A stretch of DNA of 64,000 nt. It comes from Spongiactinospora rosea (lineage in GTDB: Bacteria; Actinomycetota; Actinomycetes; Streptosporangiales; Streptosporangiaceae). The translations under genes were made by a program, and so were the position numbers. The DNA lies in the NCBI RefSeq assembly GCF_003315795.1, contig NZ_QMEY01000022.1, positions 90,420-154,419 on the forward strand, written 5' to 3'. Shown one piece after another: positions 7,382 to 15,258 of this stretch; within the stretch, counting starts at the first letter, position 1; the number at the start of each line of letters is the position of its first letter. The notes below the pieces were generated by a model that did not search any database, was not told the origin of the DNA, and worked only from the letters and a program-made list of their open reading frames with translations.

Positions 7382-7686
7382 GCTGCGTGCGTGACGTTGC
7401 GCGCCTGGAGGCGACCCGGGCCGAGCCGGACCGCGCGGCCTCGGTCCGGTTGTGGGACACGTCCGGACGCGGGTCGGTGTGGGTTAGCCGGGGACACTGG
7501 ACGGCCTTCCTGGCTGCGGTACGTGCGGGCGAACTCCTGCCAGAGCGTGGCACGGTCCCGGGTTCGGTACGCCTCCCGCTCGGGGATCTGTTCTCGGGGT
7601 ACGTCGTGTCCGTCCTGATCACCAGCGAGCAGGCGTGGGAAGCCTTCCAACTCGCGGTGATCAACGGCGACTTCGACGACATCTGA
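7378..7686 (+). CDS. DUF397-like small protein
   Basis: A 102-residue protein that starts with a GTG overlapping the ATPase stop. The central stretch VRLWDTSGRGSVWVSRGHWTAFLAAVRAGEL follows the DUF397 pattern (VxVRDSxxPDG-F-xxxWxAFxxxVRxGEF). The tail has an extra block, VSVLITSEQAWEAFQLAVINGDFDD. The NCVEVA block normally at the start of DUF397 is missing, so it is a divergent or half-family member. It belongs to the same transcript as the ATPase and probably serves as its protein partner. Confidence 0.6.
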   Translation: MSCVRDVARLEATRAEPDRAASVRLWDTSGRGSVWVSRGHWTAFLAAVRAGELLPERGTVPGSVRLPLGDLFSGYVVSVLITSEQAWEAFQLAVINGDFDDI

Positions 7687-7868
7687 CCCCTTGCAGCCCG
7701 TGCTCGAATGACGTACGCCGCTATCGTTCTGTGGTGCAAGCACATCCTTCACACACCGTGGAGGGCTGGGCTTTCGTAGGCACCCCTGGAGAGGAGGGCG
7801 AAATGCCCGTTCCTCTCAAAGTGCTCCAAATCAGCGCCCTCGCCCCGAAAACCCGCAGGTCATCGAGA

Positions 7869-8018
7869 GTGCTCCCCCGCGCCCACGGGGATGGTCCCAG
7901 TTTCAGCTCGTAGATGTGCCTGACGCCTTTGTGCTCCCCGCGCACGCGGGGATGGTCCCACGCTTGGGCCTGCGGTGACGTGGCTGTGGAAGTGCTCCCC
8001 GCGAAGCGGGGATGGGTA
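7869..8018 (+). CRISPR. Three-repeat type I-E-like CRISPR array, no cas genes
   Basis: Repeats lie at 7869-7898 (one-base-longer variant), 7931-7959 (the cleanest, 29 nt, GTGCTCCCCGCGCACGCGGG start and GATGGTCCC end) and 7992-8018 (degenerate and shortened). The two spacers, 7899-7930 and 7960-7991, are each exactly 32 nt, the standard type I-E spacer length. The GC-rich stem CCCCGC/GCGGGG matches actinobacterial I-E repeats. Repeats on the plus strand with the worst copy last suggest transcription left to right and a leader within 7690-7868. No cas gene is present in the window. Confidence 0.85.
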
Positions 8019-8053
8019 GTCCGGTGTGGGGCCGCCAGGGCCGGGGTGGTTGG

Positions 8054-8590
8054 TCAGAGGGTGGCGATGCGGGTGGACAGGTGGGTGGTGGGGAGGTCAT
8101 GGGGGTCTCGCCAGGCGAAGGTGATGATCTCTTCGGGCTGGATGGAGATCTGGGACGGCTTGGTCCAGAAGGCGAAGCGGAAGTCGGCATGCCAGTGGGC
8201 GGGTTCGCCCTTGGCTGGGTTTGCCGGGATCTCGTGGATGTCGATGTCTATGGGGCTGATGTCCTGGGCAGGTGGGGAAACGGCATGCTGCCAGGGAATG
8301 CCGGTTTCCTCTTCAAGCTCGCGTAGGGCCGCGCTGTACAGGCTGTGGTCCTCGGGCTCGACGTGCCCCCCAGGCAGTAGCCAGCGGTCCAGGGCGCGGT
8401 GGTGGATCAGCAGTACGCGGCCGGTGGTGTCGATGGCGGCGGCGCTGCATGTGACGTGCAGCGGGAAGGTTGTGCGGGCGGTCAGGTCCGTACTGTCGGG
8501 GGCGTCGGCCAGGCGGGCGAGGTCGTGGCCGGGGTGGGTGGCGAGGTACCGGGCCAGTGTGGCGCGGATCTCCGTACGGGAGACGGTCAT
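8054..8590 (-). CDS. Nudix hydrolase
   Basis: A 178-residue protein with a Nudix box, GGHVEPEDHSLYSAALRELEEETGI (about residues 74-98). It carries the one-residue insertion common in the GGHVEPxDxSL subgroup. The REL-EE-TG metal-binding residues are all present. The N-terminal ~45 residues form a helical extension. Nudix enzymes hydrolyse nucleoside diphosphate derivatives; the substrate is not predictable. It is a single gene, convergent with the CRISPR array. Confidence 0.85.
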   Translation of the reverse strand: MTVSRTEIRATLARYLATHPGHDLARLADAPDSTDLTARTTFPLHVTCSAAAIDTTGRVLLIHHRALDRWLLPGGHVEPEDHSLYSAALRELEEETGIPWQHAVSPPAQDISPIDIDIHEIPANPAKGEPAHWHADFRFAFWTKPSQISIQPEEIITFAWRDPHDLPTTHLSTRIATL

Positions 8591-8732
8591 GGCACCTCAT
8601 GGAAGTAGGTCGGCCACGTGACCGCAATCGACTGCCGAACTTGTGCAGGAACTTCGCTTATGGCCTTGGCGGTCAAGATCTCGGGCTCGTCGATGCTTGG
8701 GGGCATGGCTCAACCTCGTCCGGCCGAAAGAG

Positions 8733-8762
8733 GTAATGTAATTAGGGGCGAAGTTAGATTAC
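8733..8762. promoter_or_regulatory. Dyad operator/promoter of the CGNR regulator gene
   Basis: The half sites GTAATGTAATTA (8733-8744) and, in inverse, GTAATCTAACTT (8751-8762) match at 9 of 12 positions. A -10-like TAGATT (8755-8760) sits inside, ten bases before the ATG, as expected for an autoregulated, nearly leaderless promoter. Confidence 0.5.
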
Positions 8763-8771
8763 GTTAGGCGT

Positions 8772-9338
8772 ATGGCGAGAACTCGTCCTGCCGAGGTGAC
8801 CGGTTATCGGAACGATGGTGTCGGTACCGCCGTGGCGCTCATCAATGCCGTGACCACCGCCGAGTCCCCAGCGGAGACGTTGGGGCCACTGCTGGCCTCG
8901 TTCAACTTCAAGGTGGACGTACCGCTGACCTCCGACGAGGTGGAGGCTCTAGCCACCTGGGCGCGGGGGTTGCGGCCGGTGTTCGTTGAGGATGATCAGG
9001 AGCGGGCCATCGGCCTCCTCAATGAGGTGATGGTCGATGTGCCCATGCAGCCGCACATCTCCGACCATGGCCTCGGGCCGCACCTCCACTACGGCCGCCC
9101 AGGGGCCGGGCTGGTCGATCGGGTCAGGGCGAATACGGCGGTGGCGCTGGCGTTCGTGCTCTGTGAGTACGGTGGCGGCAGGCTTGGCGTGTGCGCGGAC
9201 GCCGGGTGTGAGCGGGTCTATGCCGACATCTCGCGCGGCCCGCGCCGCCGGTACTGCTCCAAGACGTGCCTGAACCGCAACACCGTCGCCGCCTACCGCG
9301 CCCGCCGGTCCGTACCCCAGGGCGAAGGCCCGGCCTGA
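8772..9338 (+). CDS. CGNR zinc-finger transcriptional regulator (ABATE domain)
   Basis: A 188-residue protein. Residues 1-130 match the stress-related ABATE domain arrangement. The C-terminal finger reads CADAGCERVYADISRGPRRR then YCSKTCLNR and AYRARR. The family signature CGNR is replaced by CLNR; all four zinc cysteines remain. CGNR proteins are DNA-binding regulators often next to transporters. The gene is translationally coupled (TGATG) to the MFS gene that follows, and a dyad overlaps its own promoter, so it probably regulates this two-gene unit. Confidence 0.85.
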   Translation: MARTRPAEVTGYRNDGVGTAVALINAVTTAESPAETLGPLLASFNFKVDVPLTSDEVEALATWARGLRPVFVEDDQERAIGLLNEVMVDVPMQPHISDHGLGPHLHYGRPGAGLVDRVRANTAVALAFVLCEYGGGRLGVCADAGCERVYADISRGPRRRYCSKTCLNRNTVAAYRARRSVPQGEGPA

Positions 9339-10576
9339 TGCGACGGGTGGAGGCTCGCCGCAGCCTGCTGGTCCTGGCCGGGGCGCTGTTACTCATGAAG
9401 TCCACCTGGTTCTCCGCGACCGCCGTGATCCCCCAGGTCAGGGAGGTGTGGCAGGTCGCGCCGGACGCCGTGCCGTGGCTGACCATCGCGGTGCAGTGGG
9501 GGTTCATGGCGGGGGCGGTGCTGTCGGCGGTGTTCGTGGTGTCCGACGTGCTGCCGCCGATCCGCCTCATCATCCTGAGTTCGGCCGGGGCCGCCGCCGC
9601 GAACCTGGCGCTGCTCATGGCCGGCGACGCGCTGAGCGGCGGGCTGGCCCGGTTCGCGACGGGGTTCTTCATCGCGGGCGTGTACCCGCCCTCGCTCAAG
9701 CTCATCTCCACCTGGTACCGCGACGGGCGCGGGGCCGCGATGGGGCTGCTGGTGGGTGCGCTGACGGTGAGTACGGGCGTACCGCACCTGGTCAACGGCC
9801 TGGGCGGGCTGAACTGGCGTACCGTCATCGTGGCCACGTCCGCGCTGACCCTGGCGGGTGGGTTGGTCACGCTGACCCTCATCAAGGAGGGCCCGTACCC
9901 GTTCCCGGTCGCGGTGCTGAACCTCCGCCAGGTCGGGCTGATCCTGCGCGACCGGGGCACCCGATTAGCGGTTATCGGCTACCTGTGCCACATGTGGGAG
10001 CTTTACGCGATGTGGACCTGGTTCCTGCTGTTCTTCTCCGAGGCGCTGCGGGCGCGGGGGATGGCGGGGTCGGTGCTGGCCGTGTACGTCACCTTCGGGG
10101 TGTTCATCGCGGGCGGGCTGGGCAACTACACGGGCGGGCTGCTCGGCGACCGGATCGGGCGGGAGCGGGCCGCGATCGTGATGATGGGCGTGTCGGCGTG
10201 CTGTGCGGCGTTCATCGGCCTGCTGATGGGGGCGCCGCTGTGGGTGCTGGTGCTCGTGGCGCTGGTGTGGGGGTACAGCGTGGTGGGGGACTCGTCGCAG
10301 TTCTCCACATTGGTCACTGAACTCGCCGACCAGAGCTACGTGGGGACGGCGCTGACGTTGCAGATGGCGGCCGGGTTCCTGCTCACGGGCGCGACGATCT
10401 GGCTCGTCCCGGCGATGGAACAGGCGGTGGGCTGGCGCTGGGCGTTCGCCGTACTCGCGCTCGGCCCGCTGGCGGGCATCGTGGCCATGACCCGCCTGAT
10501 CCGCCACCGCCGCCACACCGCCAACGGCACGACGGCTATGGGTCGTTCGACGCGTGGTGGCGGCACCGTTGGGTGA
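9338..10576 (+). CDS. MFS transporter
   Basis: A 412-residue polytopic membrane protein with about 12 hydrophobic segments. It has an MFS-type cytoplasmic loop near STWYRDGRGAAMGLL and a central loop before GYLCHMWELYAMWTW, a motif shared with the cyanate/oxalate-like (CynX/OFA-type) MFS transporters. Its ATG overlaps the stop of the CGNR regulator gene, so it is probably the regulated target. Direction of transport and substrate cannot be told. Confidence 0.85.
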   Translation: MRRVEARRSLLVLAGALLLMKSTWFSATAVIPQVREVWQVAPDAVPWLTIAVQWGFMAGAVLSAVFVVSDVLPPIRLIILSSAGAAAANLALLMAGDALSGGLARFATGFFIAGVYPPSLKLISTWYRDGRGAAMGLLVGALTVSTGVPHLVNGLGGLNWRTVIVATSALTLAGGLVTLTLIKEGPYPFPVAVLNLRQVGLILRDRGTRLAVIGYLCHMWELYAMWTWFLLFFSEALRARGMAGSVLAVYVTFGVFIAGGLGNYTGGLLGDRIGRERAAIVMMGVSACCAAFIGLLMGAPLWVLVLVALVWGYSVVGDSSQFSTLVTELADQSYVGTALTLQMAAGFLLTGATIWLVPAMEQAVGWRWAFAVLALGPLAGIVAMTRLIRHRRHTANGTTAMGRSTRGGGTVG

Positions 10577-11159
10577 GCGGCCCGCCCGGCCATGGCCGCA
10601 GAGGTCGAAAAGCGCGTTAAGAGCGCCCGGCGTACGTGACCGGCCAGGGAACGGCGCGGCAGCCCTCCCCCTCTCCCCCTGATCAAAGGTCATATCTGTA
10701 TGACGGCCGGGGCGGCCAATGGCTCGGGCAAACGCCGTGTGACCTGGGCGGATGCGCCCACCAGGTGGCCGCTCTCACGTGGCCGCGCACTGGCCGGGGC
10801 GTGAGCGGGCCGATTCTGACGCCTTTCTGAGCCGGGCGGCCCGGCCGAGGAACGCCGCCGCGGCGGCGGGGCACGGGCCCCACGGAAGGCCCGTGGTCCC
10901 GTGCCCGTCTGCCTGGGGCCGTCACTACGGCGGCATGAACTCCCGCCCGCATGGCTCGCCCGATGACCCCCGGCTAAGCGAAGGTGTCCGGCCCGGCCAG
11001 GCCCCCGCAGTCCAGGATCATCCAGGCCCCCTCGCCGCTCGCATAGGCCCGGCCACGATCTTGGGGCAGTGAGGACGCTGGGCTTCAAGCCCTGGAGGAC
11101 AGTCGGCGTCCTGGTGGTCGCGCTCGCGGCCCGGCGTCCGACGACGCCCCGCTCATCTG
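10577..11159. other. Intergenic, no supported gene
   Basis: Long open frames here on both strands show no recognisable motif and no ribosome binding site. They look like GC-driven shadows. The only local structure is an anticodon-arm-like hairpin near 11078-11096 (see rejected items). Confidence 0.5.
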
Positions 11160-11198
11160 ACGGCCCTCCCGATTCGTCCCGGGAGGGCCGTTGTCCTT
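11160..11198 (+). terminator. Rho-independent terminator-like hairpin
   Basis: CGGCCCTCCC (11161-11170) pairs with GGGAGGGCCG (11181-11190), and TTGTCCTTTCC follows. No gene with a convincing start ends here, so the transcript it serves is unclear. Confidence 0.55.
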
Positions 11199-11392
11199 TC
11201 CAGAGTTCGGACAACCCGAGATGTGCACCAGATCCTTCTCCCGAACCCGAGGGGCCGCTGGTATCAACCGCTGATGGAGCGCTGCTGCGCTACGCGACGG
11301 ATGGATGGACGGCCGGCCGGCACCATCTCGCAGCGGCACGATCGGGGCCAGGCTACGCATCGGCCCTACGACCTTCTGAGAGATGCCCGGAC

Positions 11393-11740
11393 TCAGGCGT
11401 CGGCGAAGTCCACGTGGCGAACCGGCGGGAGTGGGTCATCGGCGGGTTCGTAACGCGGCCACTCCTCTGTGCCACATTCGGCAGCATGGAGCGCACAGCG
11501 CACGTTCGCCAGGAAGAGCCTGATCGCATCCCGCGAGGTAGATGCTTCGATCCCAAGCAAGATCGACATCTTTCGCTCTGCGACGTTCGCGGTGACGTCG
11601 GGCTCTACTATCCCAGTGTCGATGGCCTGGAGCTTGAGCAGCTCGTCGAAGACGCGGTCAGTGAAGTCGTCGAACGCCTCGTCGCTGTCTGCCGAGTCAG
11701 TGCAGACGAAGACCGCATCCAGTCTCAGGTAGTGCGCCAT
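11393..11740 (-). CDS. Partner protein of HicA-like toxin (unknown family)
   Basis: A 115-residue acidic protein whose ATG lies nine bases after the HicA-like stop, so the two are co-transcribed. The N-terminal half looks like a ferredoxin-type alpha/beta unit (LDAVFVCTDSADSDEAFDDFTDRVFDELL). The end has AIRLFLANVRCALHAAECGTEEWP, resembling the conserved C-terminal helix plus TPxWP ending of short actinobacterial proteins found with HicA-like genes. No DNA-binding motif is seen. An antitoxin-like role is suggested only by the pairing. Confidence 0.6.
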   Translation of the reverse strand: MAHYLRLDAVFVCTDSADSDEAFDDFTDRVFDELLKLQAIDTGIVEPDVTANVAERKMSILLGIEASTSRDAIRLFLANVRCALHAAECGTEEWPRYEPADDPLPPVRHVDFADA

Positions 11741-11749
11741 CTCTGCTCC

Positions 11750-11962
11750 TCACCAACAAGTCACTCGCTTCAACTGCCCGAGCAGGTGCCTCAGGCAGTT
11801 GGGATCTGACGGTGTGCTCGGCATCGTCTTCTTGCACTTGCGGGCGCACGGGCAGTACATCTTGTAGTGACCGTTGCCGCCTAGTGTGACGGTCCAGCCC
11901 CTACTCTCCGCTTCTCTGAGGACAGCCTCAAACTCCTTGATCTTGTGTCGAGGTCTGCCCAC
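11750..11962 (-). CDS. HicA-like mRNA interferase toxin (actinobacterial type)
   Basis: A 70-residue protein with a dsRBD-like HicA layout: a helix (FEAVLREAESRGW), strands TVTLGGNGHYKMYCP with the catalytic-type histidine in GGNGHYK, then TPSDPNCLRHLLGQLKR, the conserved TPSDxxxLRNLxxQLRR tail. Four cysteines between the two blocks (CPCARKC and later) may bind a metal. HicA toxins cleave mRNA. The following gene is a plausible neutralising partner, although it is not a classical HicB. Confidence 0.72.
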   Translation of the reverse strand: MGRPRHKIKEFEAVLREAESRGWTVTLGGNGHYKMYCPCARKCKKTMPSTPSDPNCLRHLLGQLKRVTCW

Positions 11963-12334
11963 ACGCCACCTTCAAACCTAGAGTCTACGTTTTGGTCAGC
12001 CCCCTGGAACAGACCGTCTCACCAGCACTTTGCCATGGGAGCCATCGCTTGATGTGGGCTTTACCTAGGTTGGCCGGTTGACGGTCCGGCTTTGCGGTGT
12101 CATGCGAAGATTGCGACTTGGCCCGATGGTGGCGGTGGGCGAGTGGTGTGGTGCTCGCCTAGAACGGTGCATGCGAATCGGGCTCAGCGCCGTGTTCGGG
12201 CGGCTGAGCAGACGGCTGAAGGCTGGATTTCCGGTATAGACCTTATTGTCCCTGTGGATGGTTACTTTTTGGGCCTTATAGCGAATGGTGGGGATTAAGG
12301 GACAGGTGGGTGGGGCGGCGTTAGCATCGGCGGC
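11963..12334. other. Intergenic stretch
   Basis: Relatively AT-richer than the surroundings. It probably contains the divergent promoters for the HicA-like pair and for the secreted beta-helix gene. I see no gene, RNA or clear dyad here. Confidence 0.5.
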
Positions 12335-13321
12335 ATGCGTCTGGTGTGGAGTGCTCCTGTCGTGATGGTGGTCGTCGCGGGTGCCGTGGTGGGGGTGCCT
12401 GGGGCTCAGGCGGCCTCGGGCGGGCGGGTCGTCGGGGATGGGACGGCGGGGAGTTGTACGTCGGAGGCCGTGGTGGCGGCGGTGGCGCGGGGTGGGCGTA
12501 TCACGTTCTCCTGTGGGCCCCGGCCGGTGACGATCGTGATGAAACAGACTGCCAAAGTACGGAACACCAGCTCACGAGTCGTGATCGACGGCGGGGGTAA
12601 GGTGACGCTCAGCGGAGCGGGTGTGCGGCGGATTCTGTACATGAACACCTGCGACAAATCCCTCACCTGGACCACCTCGCACTGCAATGACCAGGCCACC
12701 CCGCACCTCACCGTGCAGAACATCGCCTTCACCCGTGGAAACGCCACCGGCCAGCGCAAGGACGGCGGCGGTGGGGGAGCGATCTTCGTGCGCGGCGGGC
12801 GGTTCAATGTGGTCAATTCGCGTTTCACGAACAATCGCTGTGACCCGACCGGCCCGGACCTCGGTGGCGCGGCCATCCGCGTCCTGGATCAATACCGCGA
12901 CCGCCCGGTGAGCATCGTGAAGGGCGTCTTCTCCGGCGGCGTCTGTGCCAACGGCGGGGCGCTGAGCGGCCTGCACGTCTCGTTCCTGATCCAGAACAGT
13001 GTCATGACCGGGAACCGGGCGATCGGGTACGGCGCGAACCCGGCGCAACGCGGCACACCCGGCGGCGGCAGCGGCGGGGCCATCTACACCGATGGCGATC
13101 GGTTCACCGTGCGACTGGTGAACACGCGCGTCGAGAACAACTCCGCCAAGGAGGGCGGCGGGGCGATCTTCTTCGTCAGCAACGACCGCACCGGCACGCT
13201 CAGCATCGAACGCTCGACACTACGGCGCAACCGAAGCGCCAGGTTCGAGACGACCGGATATCCGGGGATCTTCTTCCTGGGTGCGGGCAAGCCGAAAGTG
13301 ATCTCCTCGACCATCCGCTGA
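12335..13321 (+). CDS. Secreted right-handed beta-helix (pectin-lyase-fold) protein
   Basis: A 328-residue protein. Residues 1-27 are a Sec signal peptide ending GAQA, with cleavage before ASGG. The rest shows repeated beta-helix turns (VTIVMKQTAKV, RVVIDGGGKVTLSGAG, LTVQNIAFTRGNA, FNVVNSRFTNNRC, FLIQNSVMTGNRA, VRLVNTRVENNSA, LSIERSTLRRNRS) with asparagine-ladder NNR/NNS positions. This is typical of parallel beta-helix polysaccharide-binding or lyase-like proteins. No catalytic triad of a known lyase is recognised. Several cysteines probably form disulfides outside the cell. Confidence 0.8.
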   Translation: MRLVWSAPVVMVVVAGAVVGVPGAQAASGGRVVGDGTAGSCTSEAVVAAVARGGRITFSCGPRPVTIVMKQTAKVRNTSSRVVIDGGGKVTLSGAGVRRILYMNTCDKSLTWTTSHCNDQATPHLTVQNIAFTRGNATGQRKDGGGGGAIFVRGGRFNVVNSRFTNNRCDPTGPDLGGAAIRVLDQYRDRPVSIVKGVFSGGVCANGGALSGLHVSFLIQNSVMTGNRAIGYGANPAQRGTPGGGSGGAIYTDGDRFTVRLVNTRVENNSAKEGGGAIFFVSNDRTGTLSIERSTLRRNRSARFETTGYPGIFFLGAGKPKVISSTIR

Positions 13322-13334
13322 GGAATTGCGCGTA

Positions 13335-13955
13335 TCACGGGTACCAGGCGACGAAGAGCAAAGCCAGTATTTCGTCGTCCGCGTCGCGGGCCTCGAAACC
13401 GCGTATGGTGCTCTCCCACACCGGGAATGACAGCACATTCGCTCCGGAAACCGGGTCCACGAGATCGTCGGTCCAGTTGCCCCGCCGGGAAAGGGCCTCC
13501 TCGGAAAGCAGCGACCGTTCGATCCTGAGTATGGTCTCGCTCTTGTCCCCCGAGTGCGGGAGCGTTGCGCGCTCGGCGCCCACGCTCCACAGGCAGGCGT
13601 AGTCGCGGAAGTGCGGGCCGTTGTCGTAGCCCTCGTCGTCCCACTGCGCGTCGGCGAGCCGGTCCGGCGGGACGAGCGGCATGAACAGCGTGTTCACGTA
13701 GTAGCGGGTGGGTCCGTCCGCGCCGAAGAGGTCGTACCGGTCGGTGCCCGCATAGACCGGATATCTGCCCGGTGGCACTCCGTGATAGAACGTGCCGTCT
13801 TTGGTTAATTCGGGAGTGGACCAATTGACGTCTCCGTCGGTGACGAGGTCGCCGGCCCGGTCGATCCATTGCGGCGGCGACCCGAACATCTCCTCCAGCT
13901 CCAGCTCTACCCAGGTCCTTCTGACGAATTCGGGAGCGAAAGCGTCCATATCCAC
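13335..13955 (-). CDS. Unrecognised cytosolic protein
   Basis: A 206-residue acidic protein with no signal peptide or membrane segment. Recognisable local features are YHGVPPGRYPVYAG, DYACLWSVG and an end reading DADDEILALLFVAWYP. The PPGRYPV and ALLFVAWYP elements recall DUF4241-type proteins, but the match is too weak to name the family. It is transcribed convergently with the beta-helix gene, whose stop lies 13 bases away, and stands alone. Confidence 0.6.
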   Translation of the reverse strand: MDMDAFAPEFVRRTWVELELEEMFGSPPQWIDRAGDLVTDGDVNWSTPELTKDGTFYHGVPPGRYPVYAGTDRYDLFGADGPTRYYVNTLFMPLVPPDRLADAQWDDEGYDNGPHFRDYACLWSVGAERATLPHSGDKSETILRIERSLLSEEALSRRGNWTDDLVDPVSGANVLSFPVWESTIRGFEARDADDEILALLFVAWYP

Positions 13956-14235
13956 GACGAGGACTCTCGCACATCGGCACGGCCGCCATCAACACCACAT
14001 CGAACTTTAATATGCCAGTAAAACGCGCTAATGGCCGATACGGTCAATGGCCGACCGGCCGCACGCTGGGTTTCGGCGGCCTTGGCCGCCTGTCGTGGCC
14101 GATGTCGGCATCCGGGCAGGTACAGGTGATTTGGGGCGTGTCGTGAAGGTTGCTGTGGCTTACGATCGGTTTGCGAGTCTCGCCGTGGCGCCTGGGGGGG
14201 AATGCCGACGGGCCCGATGGTGTTGCCTGGAGTGT

Positions 14236-14251
14236 AGTTGAAAGTTCAACT
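14236..14251. promoter_or_regulatory. Palindromic operator upstream of pirin
   Basis: AGTTGAA-AG-TTCAACT is a perfect 7-bp dyad ending 13 bases before the pirin ATG, overlapping the space where the ribosome binding site begins. It fits a MarR- or TetR-type repressor site. No such regulator gene is adjacent. Confidence 0.6.
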
Positions 14252-14264
14252 GTAGGGAGGGGCC

Positions 14265-15230
14265 ATGCCCGCCATCACCGCCGATACGTTGACGCTGCCG
14301 CGCGTCGCCCAGGCCGGACCCGCTGAGCAGCGGGCGGTGCTGTCGGTGACCACGGCCCCGAGCGGGTTCGAGGGCGAGGGGTTCCCGGTACGCCGGGCGT
14401 TCGCCGGTGTGCCCATGTCCTCCCTCGACCCCTTCCTCCACATGGACCAGATGGGCGAGGTCGAGTACGCGCCCGGCGAGCCCAAGGGAACGCCCTGGCA
14501 CCCGCACCGCGGGTTCGAGACCGTCACCTACATCATCGACGGCGTCTTCGAGCACCAGGACTCCAACGGCGGCGGCGGGACGATCACCAACGGCGACACC
14601 CAGTGGATGACCGCGGGCGCGGGCATCCTGCACATCGAGAAGCCGCCGGAGCACCTGGTGGTGTCCGGCGGGCTGTTCCACGGCATCCAGCTATGGGTCA
14701 ACCTGCCGCGCGCCAACAAGTTCAACCCGCCGCGCTACCAGGACATCCGCGGCGGCGAGACGGCACTGCTGTCCTCGTCGGACGGCGGCGCGCTGCTCCG
14801 GGTGATCGCCGGTGATCTGGCGGGGCACAGCGGCCCCGGCGCGACGTTCACGCCGATCACGCTGGTCCACGCGACCGTCAGCCCGGGGGCGGTGCTCGAC
14901 CTGCCGTGGAACCGGGAGTTCAACGCCCTCGCGTACATCCTGGCCGGTCAGGGCACCGTCGGCGGTGAGCGGCGGCCGGTGCGCAAGGGGCAGCTGGCCG
15001 TGTTCGGGCAGGGCCGGGGGCTGACCGTGGCGGCCGACACCCAGCAGCCCACGGCCGAGCCCAACCTGGAGGTCCTGCTGCTCGGCGGCCGGCCGATCAA
15101 GGAGCCGGTGGCGCACTACGGCCCGTTCGTGATGAACACCAGGGCCGAACTCGTCCAGGCCATGGAGGACTACCAGGCCGGCCGGCTCGGCGTCATCCCG
15201 GCCCAGCACATGCCGCACACCGGCCGCTGA
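14265..15230 (+). CDS. Pirin family protein
   Basis: A 321-residue bicupin. The N-terminal cupin carries the metal-binding pattern HPHRGFETVTYIIDG (about residues 75-90) and a later GGVQWMTAG-like block (DTQWMTAGAGILHIEKP), with His and Glu ligands of the pirin Fe site. The C-terminal cupin has NALAYILAGQGTVGG. Pirins are redox-sensing Fe proteins, and some have quercetinase activity. The ATG follows GGGAGGGG. The perfect dyad just upstream indicates repressor control. Confidence 0.9.
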   Translation: MPAITADTLTLPRVAQAGPAEQRAVLSVTTAPSGFEGEGFPVRRAFAGVPMSSLDPFLHMDQMGEVEYAPGEPKGTPWHPHRGFETVTYIIDGVFEHQDSNGGGGTITNGDTQWMTAGAGILHIEKPPEHLVVSGGLFHGIQLWVNLPRANKFNPPRYQDIRGGETALLSSSDGGALLRVIAGDLAGHSGPGATFTPITLVHATVSPGAVLDLPWNREFNALAYILAGQGTVGGERRPVRKGQLAVFGQGRGLTVAADTQQPTAEPNLEVLLLGGRPIKEPVAHYGPFVMNTRAELVQAMEDYQAGRLGVIPAQHMPHTGR

Positions 15231-15258
15231 CCACCGGGGCGGCGCCCCGGTCGTCGGG

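Noticed and set aside
11060..11160. tRNA-Sec-like anticodon arm (GGGCTTCAAGCCC) followed by a long extra-arm-like hairpin
   Set aside because: No T loop (TTCGA-type) follows, there is no room for a D arm between any acceptor strand and the anticodon arm, and no acceptor of the right length can be formed. Probably chance.
10690..11214. Long minus-strand open frame
   Set aside because: No ribosome binding site, no recognisable motif, and composition like other GC-driven shadow frames.
12092..12298. 68-codon plus-strand frame before the beta-helix gene
   Set aside because: No ribosome binding site or motif, and it lies in probable promoter DNA.
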